NCBI RefSeq assembly: GCF_902686445.1 | Contig: NC_062219.1 | Coordinates: 48,015,056 to 48,079,055 of the forward strand | Reading direction: 5' to 3' | DNA: 64,000 nucleotides | Source: Sciurus carolinensis | Lineage: Eukaryota; Chordata; Mammalia; Rodentia; Sciuridae | Part shown: one piece after another, positions 51,661 to 64,000 of the stretch | Position numbering within the stretch: position 1 is the stretch's first letter | How the letters are laid out: each line of letters starts with the position of its first letter | Notes under the pieces: generated by a model | Seen by the model: the letters and a program-made list of their open reading frames with translations, nothing else | Database searches by the model: none | Told to the model about the DNA's origin: nothing | Program-made: the position numbers and the translations under genes

Positions 51661-52832
51661 CTCTTTATCCTTTATCTCTGGTTTTTTCAAGGTGAGTCTT
51701 CTGTCCCTGATTTCTGCTTTTTCTATTTTCTGTAAATGGAAAAATTGGAAATTCCATGTGTACCACTGCTCTCAAGTATAAATTAGGTGAACATGTTGAA
51801 GGGGAGAAAGCGTTAACTGAAGAACATTAATATTTGGAAGGTTCAAGCACTATGTTTTACAAGGGGATTATGTACCATGATTGAAAACATATTTATAGAT
51901 CTGAGAACTGATTCACTCTTCTTAACAGCAAGGTAGATTATCTTAACTGCTTTTCTTGTGCAAGTGCGTGTGTGTGTGTATGTGATTATCTATCACAATT
52001 TCATTTTATTTCCTTAGTAGTCCCTCAGGTAACTTGAATGTTGTATTTAACTAGGAGAAATAGATTTAAGAAAACTAAGTCCATTCATTTAGTTAATATT
52101 TACTGAGGTGTTATTATGTGAAAGTATCCAATTTTTAAGAGCCGTGGGGAGCCGAGTAAAAGAATATGATATACTTTTTTCTTTCTTATCCTAATGGAGT
52201 TTAGAATCCACCATATTTCAACATGATGCTCATCTAAGCTCACCTGGTGAGTACAAGGAGGTGTTAGAGGAATGTAGGTATCTAGTAGATAGAAACACTC
52301 ATTAATTTATTTAGCACTTGGATTTCACTACTTTTGTAATGGAGTTTGAATTTCTTTCCTTTTAGCCCAAAGCTGCTCTCTGGTTCAGTGCTTAATCTTC
52401 ACTTATGCCTCTTGGCATTAAGAAACTGCCAATATTTGTCTGAAATTAAGGATTGAGAAATCAATGTTTTAAAAAAGTGCACAGTTACTGATCTCTTAGG
52501 GTATTTACTCACTTTCAGAAGCACTTCTATTTCAATCAGTACAAAAGCTCTTGAATTTGTTGTTCTGCTTCAAGATGCAGTCCCTTTCCCCAGCATTACA
52601 TGTTTTTGTGTTTGCATGCTTCAGTTTAGAATAATGCCCCAGGAGTCCAGCAGTTATTGCCACTCTCTGCACCTCGGGGTAATCAGAAGACAGGGAGAAG
52701 GGATTCTCCTTTTGAACCCTTTGGGATGGCCATGTGCACATCAATTTCATTTCTTCTTGGAGGTGTCCCCTTTATATAAGTGGTGTATATACTTCTTGGT
52801 TTTTCTTATGGTCTAATATAATAACTGTGGGA

Positions 52833-52834
<2 letters not shown>

Positions 52835-52873
<39 letters not shown>

Positions 52874-52890
52874 CACACACATTCACACAC
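52835..52890 (+). repeat. (CA)n microsatellite
   Basis: About 27 CA units with CG and TT interruptions. Confidence 0.95.
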
Positions 52891-53149
52891 CCCTCCCAAA
52901 GACCAATGTCAGCTCTTATAGACAATACAGTTTAAACCAGGGAATCCCAAATTAGAATGTGTGCAGAGAAGAACCAGGAAGACCAAGTGAGTATAGGGGC
53001 ACAGTATCATAGGGAGGGGTGAGAACTATGGCAACCCCTATTATTACAAAATGGAAATGAGTCTCCAGCGTTGACATATAATTTGAATTACATCAAGAGG
53101 AATTCTCAGAGGGCCATATTTAAAAAATAAATATGAATGAATTAAAAAC

Positions 53150-53450
53150 ATGTGATGGATAGTTTTATGTGTCAACTTGAATGGGTCATGCAATACCCAG
53201 ACATTCGACCAAACATTATTCTGGATGTGTCTGTGAGAGTGTTTTTGGATGAGATTAACAGTTAATTTGACAAATAGAGTGAAACAGATTGCACTCCCTA
53301 GTGTAAGCTTGCCTAATCAACCAACTGAAAACTTGAATGGAGTAGATAGGTAAGTGAGAGCCCTCCTGTCTGACTGCTTGCTCTGGAGCATTGGTCTTTT
53401 TCTACCTTTGGATTTGATCTGAAAAATCAGCTTTTCTAAGTCTTTAATGT
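53150..53450 (+). repeat. Interspersed LTR-like repeat family Y, plus copy
   Basis: Begins 'tgatggatagttttatgtgtcaacttgaatgggt', then 'acattattctggatgtgtctgtgagagtgttt' and 'gatgagattaacag'. These are mirrored in reverse in 7976-8075. The rest of the element is diverged or missing. Confidence 0.6.
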
Positions 53451-53607
53451 GCCAGTTTTAATACTGGAACTTATACAATCAAACATCCTGATTCTCATGG
53501 GATACTTTGGAACGTCCCATGGGAACTATATCAATGGCTGCCCTGGGTCAGCAAGTTTACAGATCTTGGGACTTACCATTTTTCAATATTGCAAGAGTCA
53601 AAACCCT

Positions 53608-53660
53608 TATCTATCTATTCATTTATCTATCTACCTATCAACTATCTCTATATATCTTAG
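53608..53660 (+). repeat. (CTAT)n tetranucleotide tract
   Basis: 'tatctatctattcatttatctatctacctatc', imperfect tetranucleotide repeat. Confidence 0.85.
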
Positions 53661-54220
53661 TGTCATCATTTCAATATTTTATATTATAAATATAAAAGGA
53701 CTTAGAAACAAGCTTCCTGTCAATTGCCTATCTTACAATGACCACATGATTTCAATTTCACGTGGAGAGCAATGTTAATGACTTTTTTCCTTTCCTATCT
53801 CCTGTTAGTGATCTTTCTAAGTCCTTCTAACAATAAAAATGACCCTGTTACTGGTCCATATACTTGTCAATGAACTGCTACCATAATTGTATCAAGAACT
53901 AGTGAATTCTTAAAATAGGGGCCTCTTCTTCCCCAGCTACTGTTCAGTGTTGTGTTGGAAAGGCTGGGATGGATGTTTTATTGTTCCAGTTAGAGAAGAA
54001 AAGAGACTTTATTTTTAAACAAACAAAACAATATGCAGCAAAAGGAATTTTGGCTCCCAAGTTAGTTTTCTTAAAAATAACAAAATCTAAAAAAAATAAA
54101 AAAACAAAAACCAGAATCTTAGCAAAATGCTGTCATTATTCAAATAATATCTTAATTCCTCTTCTTCAGAATTGCTTTCTAAATCTGTTTCACAAGAAAA
54201 TTAATTTGCAATGTAAACTA

Positions 54221-56070
54221 TTCTTTTTTTATTTTTTATTTTTATTGGTCATTTTCAGTTATAAATAACATTAGAATTCATTTTTACATAATTATAAAAA
54301 CATGGTATATAATTTATTCTAGTTCGGTCCCCAGTACTTCTTGTTTTTCTCTTCCTGTCTCCTTCCCCATGTTGCCTTACCTCTACTCTACTCATCTTTC
54401 TGCTATTTACTTATAGATTTTTTTTAATTAGTGTTTTGTGGATATGCATGATAGTGGGATTCACTGTGGTGTATTCATATATGTACATAGGAAAGTTAGG
54501 TCAGATTCATTCCACTGTTCTTTCTTTATTCCTTCCCTCCTTCCTCGCCTCAATCCCTTTTGTTTACTCCACTGATCTTTCTTCTATTTTATTTTTTGTA
54601 TCCTCCCTCCTTATTTTGGATTCACTTCCACATATCAGAAAAAACATTTAACCTTTTGACTCTTTGGGATTGACTTGTTTCACTTAGCATGATAACTTTC
54701 AGTTCAGTCCATTAACTGGCAAATGCCACATTTTCTTTATCCTTTCATCTGTTGAAGAGCACTGAGGTTAGTTTTATAACTTATCTATTGTGAATTGAGC
54801 TTCTATAGACATTGATGTGGTTGCATCACTGTAGTATGCTGATTTTAAACCTTTGGGATATATACCAAGGAATGGGATAAGTGGGTCATATGGTGGTTCC
54901 ATTCCTAGTTTTTTGAAGAATCTCCAAATTGCTTTCCAGAGTGGTTACACTAATTTGCAGTTATACCAACAAGGTATGAGTGTACCTTTACCACACATCT
55001 TTAAAACATTTATTATTTGTATTCTTGATAATTGCCATTCTAACTGGAGGGAGGTAAAATTTCAATGTAGTTTTGATTTACACTTCCCTTTTTGCTAGAG
55101 ATGTTGAACATTTTTTCATACATTTGTTGGTCATTTGTATCTCTTATTTTGTGAAGTGTCTGTTCAATTCTTTTGCCCATTTATTGATTGGGTTATTATT
55201 ATTATTATTATTTGTGTGTGTGAGTGTGTGTGTTAAGTTTTTTGAGTTCTTTACATAGTCTGGATATTAATGTGCTATCTGAGGAGCAGGTGGAAAAGAT
55301 TTTCTCCCATTCTGTAGGCTATCTCTTCATGCATTTGTTTCCTTTGTTGTGGAAAATCTTTTTAATTTGATACCATACCACTTATTGATTTTTGATTTTA
55401 TTTCTCGTGCTTTAGGAGTCTTTGTTAAGGAAATCAGTTCCTAGTCAGACACGTTGGAGTGATGGGCCTACATTTTCTTCTATCCATCATAGGATTTCTG
55501 GTCTAATTTCTAGGTCTTTGATTCACTTTTAGTTGATTTTTGTGCAGGGTGAGAGATAGGGTTCAAGTGTCATTCTTCTACATGTAGGTTTCCAGTTTTG
55601 TTAGCACCATTTGTTTAAAAGGCTACCTTTTCTCCAATGTTTGGTTTTGGCAGTTTTTTCTAGTAGCAGATAAATGTACTTACTTATGTATGTCTCTGTG
55701 TATTCTACTCTATTTCACTGATCTTTGTGTCTATTTTGGTGCTTGTACTATGCTGTAATATAATTTGAGGTCTGGAATTGTGATGCCTCCTGCTTTGCTT
55801 TTCTTGCTAAGGATTCTGGGTCTCTCTCTTTTTTTTTTTTTTCAAATGAATTTCATAACTGCTTTTTCTAGTTCAGTGAAGAATATCATTGGAACTTTGA
55901 TGGGGATTGCATTGAATCTGTTTGGCACTTTTGTAGTATGACTATTTTCACAATATTAATTCTACCTGTCCAAGAACATGGAATTCTTTCCATCTTCTAA
56001 GGTCCTTTTAAATTTCTTTTTTTTAGCGTTCTATAGTTTTCTTTGTAGAGGTCTTTCACCTCTTTTTTTA
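54221..56070 (-). mobile_element. L1 fragment: 3' UTR and ORF2 end, antisense
   Basis: A T-rich start (reverse of the poly(A) tail) is followed by about 1.85 kb of L1 3' sequence: 'gggatatataccaaggaatggga', 'tccaaattgctttccagagtgg', 'ttgataattgccattctaactgg', 'ttctcccattctgtaggct', then the reverse of the ORF2 end ('gatggggattgcattgaatctg', 'caatattaattctacc'). The element is 5'-truncated near 56070. Reading frames are broken, so it is dead. Confidence 0.8.
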
Positions 56071-59000
56071 GACTGATGAATGATGGACATTTGCAAAATG
56101 TCTAAATGCCAATGAAGTCCAAACCAAGGTTCAAAAAGAACTTTATTCTTTGTTTTTTAATAAAAACACAATTAGTGAAATTAAACGTTTACTTTTTCAA
56201 ATAACTTTTGGTGCAAATGTAAACTTAAACATACCCTTCAAAAACCCAAAGGACTTGCTGTCACTAGGATTACATAGCAGGATGCACCATAGACAGAATG
56301 AAAAATAGTTTTAGCAAAGGCTGTATCACTGGAATAAATGCATATTATGCAAGGACAGTTGCTTTAAAGGGGTCATGCAAAAGAGGTTGGGACACATTAT
56401 TTAAAACTCAATCTTGTTACCTTAAATCAGAGGCCACACACTCAAAAGCATTCATTGAGTGCATTGGGTTGGGAGCAAGCCAACAAAAGTGTGATGAGTT
56501 TAAGAAGGAGGCTCTGTGGAGAGCAGGCAGCTGCTACTCAGCAACAACCAGATATTGGCAGGGAGGTGCCTGCATTCTGTGTTGCTAAATCACTGATTGT
56601 TCAACATCTGTGGAACATGCAGGAAAAGAGACTTGTGGGATAGAGAAAGTCGAGACCCTAAGCACAGATCATGAATTTGAGAAATTTACCTGCCAGAAAA
56701 AGAAAACACATTGGATATTAGCAGAGTCCAGAGGCATTTCCTTAAGGTGGATATAAGAGAGAAGGAAAGTACCTGAGTGTAGAATATGAGTAATGTGTGT
56801 GGAGAGGGAAGAGTGAGAGCGTTGTGCAAAGCAGGACTAACGGAGGGAGCATGGGACCAGGGGACACTGAGGGGATGAGATCAAGAGTCCAGGAAAAAGA
56901 GTGAAGTGGGAATGAGGAAGGAGATCTCATCCCCTGAGAAAGAGATTTATTCTGATAGAGGAAGAAGACCAATTATTTGTTTACGAAATAGAAGACATAC
57001 TTACCAAATTTGTGCATGCTACCGATTTCTGAGGAGTAGCTAATATGATTAATAATGGAGTCAAGATTCAAGAAGTCATTTTGGAATGTGGGAATGATGA
57101 ATTGAAACAAACAAAATGAAGTTTCATGATGATAAATGTAAGATTTCTCCTTTCTAAGAAAATAAATCACTTAAAGTACAGAGTGGAGGAGAAATGACTT
57201 AGTACTATTTCATGTGGAAAAGACGAGCATTTTACTTACAAAACACTAGTGTATTAATGATGCCAGCAGGGTAACATGATTGCTTTAAAGCTAGTGCAGC
57301 CCTACATTTAATGAATTGGGAGAATATAGGGTCCAGCTCAGGAGAGTCTATAATCTGATATGTGAATTGTCTAAAAATTGGAGTGGGGCGAGAGTCTATA
57401 ATTGAATACTGATTAAATGAATTATGATACATTCTTATAATGGAATACTCTGTAGATGTAGAAAACAATTAGCTCTCTGTGTACTAATTAGGAGAGATTT
57501 TCAAGACTCAGTTAAGTAGAAAATGAAGTTGCACAATCTTATAGATATTATGTTGCATTTTACTTAAAATGAGGGAAATAAGAAAATATAATCATGCTTA
57601 TATTTATTTGCATAAACAAACCCAAGATAATAAAAATGAATTAAAGATGTGGTTACCAATGGCAGATAGAGTGGGAATGGAGTAGAGATGGGTAGGAATA
57701 CGATTGCTCAATGTACCTTATTTTATTTAATTTTGACCATGTGAAAATACTAGTAAATTGCAACAAAGTTTTAAAAAAGGAGATTGATGAGGTAGAGTGT
57801 TAATTACAATGGGAAAGATAAGATCCAGGAAAACTATCCAAAATTATATTCTTCCCAGTGACAGGCTTTGTACTTCATTCACTGGATCTTTTCCATAATA
57901 TCTATAATCAAATTTGGCATGAAGAAAGTTATCAGTTACATATTTGTTGATCAAATGAACACATGAATGAATATGTGAATGACATGACATGAGATGACAG
58001 CAGTCCTCAAATGTATGAATGACTTGTGTCAAAGTGGACCTAGCCTTGTTTTTAGTTCTGTCATCAAAGTAGAGCCAATGAATGACAACAGCAGAAAGAA
58101 AACAAATAGTTCTTTCAATAGCATTTCTGAGAGTTATTTTGTAACAGGCACAGGGAATATGAAGCAAAATGAGACATAGCTTGGGCTTTCAGGAGATTCA
58201 GTTTAAAATCAGAGTGTCAGGCACAGGGATAATACAGCATCTGCAACAAACACAATGCTAGGGATGGACAGGAAGTTTGGGGAATGCCCCCACAAAAAAT
58301 ACCTTGGGAAGGGTATGTGAGTGGGTTTGCATTGACAGAGATTCTCTGCTTGGCCAAACTTTAGTCAGGCTTCTGAACCTTTTCCTAGACCCACCTCTAC
58401 TCTTCCTTGTAAAATCTAGTCTTAGCAAAGAACTATACCAAGTTAGTTTAGCAGGAAATCTCCACCCTTGATAATGGATCATCCTTAATATCTAAACAGT
58501 TTCCTTATCTTCCAAGTGATATCACCATGGCCTGTCTTTGCTTAAATCCTGCTGGGTGTCCCATAGCCTTTGTGTCTCCTCTTTGTACTTCTCTGTCACT
58601 GATCCTTATCTTATTGCTTGGCTGAAAATTCCCACTTACCAATACTGCAGTCTCTCTTGCCACTGCAAGACCCCCTTGCAACAGCCTCTGTACCTATCTC
58701 CCTAATCCTGAAGAAAGTCTTTCTTACCATTCTTTACCAAGTATCATTGGATGATTTATTTATTTTTTTATCATCAGGGGTTGTCATGATTGGTTTCCCA
58801 CAGAAAAGCATGCTGGAACTTAATTCTAAAATAAGGAAGGGAAGGGAAGGGAAGAAAAGAAAGGAAGGACAATTCAGGAAGAGGGATGGCAGAAGCAGAA
58901 ACCCAGAGGAGAGAAGAGTAGAGTATGTTGTGATGAATACTGAGCAACTCATCTTGTGGGGAGCAAAAGGTTAGAATGAGGATAGGAGAATTTGTGAGAT

Positions 59001-59212
59001 GAAAGCTTCATCAATAACCTTGAACTTAGTGTAAGAAAAATATTTCCAATAGTCTTCCTGATCCAAAGAAGGAATGGTGTTCAGTGGAAGTTTGCATGTT
59101 CAAGACCAAGCAGATTCCATGACCACTTGTTAGTGCTATAGAAAGTAAGAGAGTGTGGTCTCAGAATTTCAAATAGAGCTATCCTGTATAAGAACTGCAT
59201 TGCTTTTTAGTT

Positions 59213-59668
59213 TGCTTTTTCTATGCTGTGTCTAAATGTCCTGACCAGAACAATTTTGGAGGAGAAAAAGTTTATTTGAGGACTCATGGTCTCTGAGGTC
59301 TTAGTTCACAGAAGGCTTGCTGGATTCCTCAGGGCTCGAGGTGAGGCAGAATATCATGGCAGAAGAATGTGGCAGAGGGAAGCAGCTCACATGGTGATCA
59401 GGAAGCAGAAAGAGAGAGAGAGAGAGAGAGAGACTCTACTCTCCAGATACAAAATATGTACCCCATAGTCATGCCCCAATCCCCACCTCCTCCAGCCACA
59501 CCCTACCACTTACCACTTCAGTTACCACTGGGTTAATCCCTATCAGGGAATTAAATCACTGATTGGGTTAAGACTCTTACAACCCAATCATTTCTTCTCT
59601 AAATCTTCTTGCACTGTCTCACACATGAGCCTTTGGGAGAAACCTCACATCCCAAACCATAACAATTG
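59213..59668 (+). repeat. Interspersed repeat family X, copy 3
   Basis: Contains 'gaggagaaaaagtttatttg', 'tctctgaggtcttagttc', 'gaggtgaggcagaatatcatgg', a (GA)n tract, 'ctcctccagccacacccta', 'gattgggttaagactcttac' and 'cacacatgagcctttggg', ending 'ccaaaccataacaa'. Confidence 0.7.
59408..59434 (+). repeat. (GA)n microsatellite
   Basis: Pure GA run inside interspersed repeat X copy 3. Confidence 0.9.
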
Positions 59669-62600
59669 CCCTGATGTTTCTTGACACATGAAAATGGCAG
59701 GTTTTGTTTTCAACAGTGCTAATTAAGATCATCTCCAGCACTGGCTGGTGGCTGGCAGAGAAGGAGGCATTGTGGCCTTCAGGGAGATCAGAGGAGACCT
59801 TGGGTTCCTAGGTGGTGGGTGGAGAGTGGAACTGCAGGGTATACTTGAGAAAAGGCTATTTGAAAAGGGTTTTGGAACAAGTAATGCATAAAGTAGCTGT
59901 GACTGTTGAAACTTGGAGTTTCTCTGAGGACTGGCATGTAAAGCTCTCCTGTTATGGAAGAGGCTGATTTTTGGCTTTCTACATTAAGAATAGTAAAGAG
60001 AAGAAATCTAAGCATGGAGTTTGGACCAGATGGTCATTTGTGATGTTTACAGCCTCAAGTTTAGTAATCAGGAAATACTACTGGTAAAACATGCCTCAGG
60101 ACTGTATTGTCTCATATTACTCCAAGACAGAAATCTCTTTGAGAGGAAGAAAGGTTATTTTGTCATTTTTGTCCATTTGCCTTTGCTTCTTGGGAATTAA
60201 CAGAAAGACTTGCTGCCTAGTAGGGGCATTAAATAAGTTCTTTTTATGAATGAATGTGGTAGAGAAGCACTAATAATTTTCTGATGTCCTTGATACTCAT
60301 AGCTAACAGTTCTGTGTGCTAAGTAGCTCCCATAAACTTTACACACGCACACACATTTTTTTATAGATGCAAGAGCAGAACAGTGTCGGTTAGGTAACTT
60401 GCTTGAGATCACGGCTACCCAACAATTGATCAAAAAGTCTTTCCACGTCCTGAGGCGTCCAGTCTGAAATTATTATATTGACAGATTTATTCAGCTCATT
60501 CTATTATTGGTTTCCTTTCCACATATTTTAAATTTTAGATCGTTTTCAAAAGCTACACAAAGAAAACAAGGTAGGAAATTTTTACCCCTTAAATTTAGCC
60601 ACAAGGTCCTTGGGCTTGTTAAGGAGAAATCTCAGGATAGCAGCTTGCATTTCCCATGGGAAGTCCCTGTCTGCTTTAGACATTTGTCCTGTAATTTGGA
60701 GAACCAGCAGAAGCTGACAGAGTAGTGAGAAAGGTACAGGCAGCTTCCTGACATGGCAGGAAAGACTGTGAAGAAGTCAGTTCCCCAGAGACTCTGGGAG
60801 CCAACTGTGGCACAGAGCTAACGACTTCCAGAGGGAGCTGGGGCCAGCCTTGCCTTTCCAGATGGCTCATTGCCGGATGGAGAGCCCCACTGTAGGGGGC
60901 TGCGGAAGAAGCTGTATTGGAGGCAGGAACAAGCAGGAACAATGAGAATCCCTTCCGATACCAACTGGGGCTCACTAGCCCTGAAAAAGGAGTATCCAAA
61001 CTACTGTCACCTCCCAGCGGGGTGCTGTCTCTCACACTGCTCAGCTGGATTCACCCTGCAGTCCCTTTGATGTGAATAATTTTAAATACACTAGATACAA
61101 TCTTGCATACGCTCCATTCTTGGGCAAAAGTCATTATACTAATTACTGGCATTATGAGGGTGTGTCACTATAGTCAAACACTTGAGGTGAATGTGGTTTT
61201 TTTTTTTTAGCCTCAAACTAAAACACCCTGCACATATGGTACTGTATTAATGAGTTACCAAGAATGCAAGTTAACAATTTTGACTATTTTCCTCTTACAT
61301 ATGCCTTTTCCTCTCTACTTGCCTAGATGTTAGTGCTTGCAATTGTAACCAGGTACCCATTTCTCACGCTTCTGTCTCAAACTGTACAATAAACCAAATA
61401 TAAAATCCACAAAATTGGTTTTGCATGAAAAGCTGTAATTTTCTGTTATCCATCTTCCTTCTGCAAGTAAAATTTAAGAGAAGCATATGACTTTTCAAGA
61501 ACCTTTATTTTAGTTTTTCTAAGAAGTGATTATGCTGCACTCAGATTCATTTTTTATTGTATCACTAACCTCAAAGATTGTAGACAATGGCTAAGAAAAT
61601 ACATTCAATTACATTTGGAAATCACTGTTTGACTTATCATTTCATTATTGTTAATTTGTTAAACCCCTGGAACAATGCATACTTTTAGAAGAGATTTTAA
61701 ACACATAAGTTATTTGTTCATTAAAATAATTAACCCCATTTTATAGCTAAAATATTTAACCAGGGAATTTAGGCAACTTGCAAATTGGCAGGTGGGAGAT
61801 TGAGGACCTTAGATTTTCAGTCTAGGGCTTCAGTCATTGTGTTATCTTGCTTATCTGAGGGGAAAACTTGATCTTAGTTACTAGGAATTCTGCGTCAGGT
61901 CACTCCCCTCTATTTGGAGAAGAAGGGTAAGAAGAGGAATTGAGCATGTAGTAGGAGACAGGAGTCAATGGATCTGAAGGAGTTGGGCCTCCACTGATTT
62001 CTTCTGCCTCCTGGGAATAATTCTTAGATCATTGCTCTCAATTGGAAGCCCCCTTTCTCTCATAGCTTTCTTGTTCAGTTATTATGGAAGAAATGACAAG
62101 ATTAAGGTGAAACTCAATGATCAAACGACTCAGTCCCCCAATGCAGTGGTAGATGTGACCAGACAAGTTTAGCCACTCCTCCAGAATTTCCTGGGTATCT
62201 TGTACCATCTTCTTTTCCACACTTTCTCTCCACCCTCCCCTCACTCTCTCCTCCCTTTTCTTCAGTGTTGCATTTTTCTCCACCACCAGTTTTGAGAGTC
62301 TGTTACTCTCTTCCTTTGCTTTCCAGTTTTTCTGTGGTAGTCAGAGTGTGGGCAATGGCTGTTGGTAGAATGAAGGACCTGGTCTATTTTTAAAATATGG
62401 TCAAGGAACCAATGGTTTAGTGGTTACAGTGTGTCATGTCATGCTTTCTCAGTGGATCATGGTGGCCTCTATGATCTCTTCCTTTCACCAACAGGCCAAA
62501 TAGAGTGGGCAACGCAGTCAGGATATGTCTCTATCTCCATTTGCATTATCCCATTTCTATTTCTCCTCTCTCTCTCAAAGTGGAATAGAGAAAATTATCC

Positions 62601-62937
62601 ATTCTATTTTGTTTGAACTTGAAATAAGAACATAATTTTATTTATTTACATGTATATAAAATTATTATTCTTATTTCTCCTGAACTTGCAAAGTAAGAGT
62701 TATGCATCAACACTAAAAACATAACATTTAATAAGAACATCTGGAAGTGTTACAGCTGGACAAGGAAGACTGAGAGATGTCTGATTTTCACCCAAAGAAA
62801 CCTTCATTACAAGGCCCAGGTAACTGGCAGTCACTGAACTGGAAAATTTGTCCCTGTTTAACAAAATGTTTTTGTCCACATTTGTGGAAAATTTCCACAA
62901 TATATGTGATATTTGTTGTTTAAAATCAGTTGTAGGG

Positions 62938-64000
62938 TTTTCAAGATGGAGGAATAGAGGAGGTTGCTTTCCTGGCTGCTCTGTGGTGTGAAACCAAGGC
63001 AGCTTCTCAGCAAGGTGAATGAGCAACAAAAAAGGGGGCTACTTTACTGGAATTTAGGCAACTTGCAGATGGGCAAGTTGGGGTCTCAGGGTTCCAGGAG
63101 GTTACATATAATAAAATAAGGAAGAAAATCCCAGTGGCACAGCTGTTGCCGTAGCTGGGCCGGAATCACCAACTGGAGCCATTCCTCTGCAAGTAAAGTG
63201 GAGGGATAAGGGAGCTAAAGGAACTTGCTTTTTTTAGGAGGCCTGAGGAATGTCTGGGTATAGAGCTTTTAGAGATGAAGGACATTGCGCAACTAAACTG
63301 AAAGTTTCGTTGCACAATATCCTTGTGCGGGAAAGAATCTGCCATCTCTCCCCACAGTGTGTGGAGGACAAAGGAAGGAACCATTTTGCAACCATAACAC
63401 AGGGCCCAGCAGCTGAGGGAGCCGATTTCTGGGAATCCCCTGAGATACAGGCCCAAACACACTGCATGACATAGAGTGAGTTTAAGCAAGCAGGAGAAAA
63501 TCAAATGTGGAGAGAGGTTTACACAGGGGACAACTGTCCGTGGAAACCCACCCAGCTCTAATCCTCCCCCTCCAATTCAGTTGCTTGCAGGACCAGCTGG
63601 GAGAAACATGTCTGGCCAGGAATTGAGAAAAGTGGGAACAGAAGAGATTGAGTTCAGAAACTGAACCCAAGACCAGGAAATGTGGGGTCTGCAAGTGATG
63701 TAGGGGACCAAGAACTAGCTCTTCCACCACACAAGTGGAACTCAGGGAAGATCCCTGGGGTAGAGTCTTCCAGCATGGACTAGCAATTGCTGGGTCCTGG
63801 AGGTGCACTGATTTAAAATCTCCAGACCAACTGGCATTCAGTGAAGAGTCTGGAGCCCACCTAAGTCTCAACCCTGCCTCTAGGAGTTTCACCTACGGGA
63901 TTGCCTCTCTTACTCCAGCAATCTGGAGAGTGGAATATCATGCTCCAGACAACCCCACCTAAAAGTGCTGAGAAGAGAATCTGAGAATCTTTCAACTCCA
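62938..64000 (+). mobile_element. L1 element 5' UTR, continues past window end
   Basis: Begins 'tttcaagatggaggaatag', the typical start of an L1 5' UTR ('aagatggcggaatag...'), then 'gcagcttctcagcaaggtgaatgagcaac' and 'tttaaaatctccagaccaact'. It has the mosaic, moderately GC-rich composition of such regions. ORF1 has not begun by base 64000. Having an intact 5' start is less usual than 5' truncation. Short open frames here belong to the UTR. Confidence 0.65.

Larger units (their letters stand above)
36300..64000. other. Intergenic region downstream of FRK
   Basis: No exon, RNA gene or retrocopied gene recognised on either strand in about 27.7 kb. The open frames are short, lack family motifs and often overlap repeats. 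In human the region 3' of FRK is gene-poor for a long distance, which agrees. Stretches such as 36.7-39.4, 40.5-43.8, 49.1-49.8, 51.8-52.8, 56.1-59.2 and 60.0-62.9 kb show only AT-rich unique sequence or relics too old to name. Confidence 0.7.

Noticed and set aside
54221..56070. Coding potential of the L1 fragment
   Set aside because: Only the ORF2 end and 3' UTR are present, antisense, with broken frames.
58618..58974. 118-codon open frame
   Set aside because: No family similarity recognised. The latter half is a GGGAA-type low-complexity run translating to Lys/Arg/Glu/Gly.
63482..63892. 136-codon minus-strand open frame and its neighbours
   Set aside because: Lies in the L1 5' UTR, which often has chance open frames; not an L1 ORF.

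Overview
This is mammalian nuclear DNA: AT-rich, intron-rich, CpG-depleted and packed with interspersed repeats. Several SINEs pair a B1-like (7SL-type) half with a tRNA-derived ID-like half. The ID half carries the 'ctggggatgtggctcagtggt...gggttcaatccccag' signature, or its reverse complement 'ccactgagccacatccccagc'. That arrangement is what I associate with squirrel-family rodents (Sciuridae: marmots, ground and tree squirrels). The species call is an inference from repeats, and I cannot resolve the genus.

The only protein-coding gene I can support is FRK (fyn-related kinase, also called RAK), a Src-like non-receptor tyrosine kinase, on the + strand. Exons 3 to 8 are present at 18990-19153, 19966-20134, 24709-24867, 32717-32898, 33948-34113 and 34498-34709. 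All inner boundaries are GT/AG and all phases agree. The joined coding sequence of 1052 nt corresponds residue for residue to human FRK 156-505: the C-terminal two thirds of SH2, the linker, the whole kinase domain and the regulatory tail. The SH3 domain, the start of SH2 and the promoter lie upstream of the window, so bases 1-18989 are the 3' part of intron 2.

Layout: 1-18.99 kb is intron 2 (MIR, LTR-like, L1 and SINE relics, microsatellites). 18.99-34.71 kb holds the six exons and introns 3-7. The 3' UTR runs from 34.71 kb to an uncertain polyadenylation site (candidates at 34847, 35519 and 36272). From about 36.3 kb to 64.0 kb is intergenic sequence with no recognisable gene. It includes an antisense L1 3' fragment (54.2-56.07 kb) and the 5' end of a + strand L1 at 62.94 kb that runs off the window.

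I see no new gene system. The notable signals are local duplications. (1) A partial copy of the exon 4 splice acceptor plus its first codons lies 1.17 kb downstream in intron 4, with an in-frame stop after nine codons. (2) An inverted duplication of about 350 bp in intron 5 (27065-27414 against 28833-29177) has arms that share the same SINE/L2 junction, so it arose after a SINE insertion. (3) A 78-bp direct repeat at 47852 and 48733 has only three mismatches and contains a palindrome. (4) A tandem pair of near-perfect palindromes lies at 38573-38623. A CpG-retaining, apparently repeat-free block upstream of exon 5 (24.19-24.65 kb) is the best candidate non-coding regulatory element.
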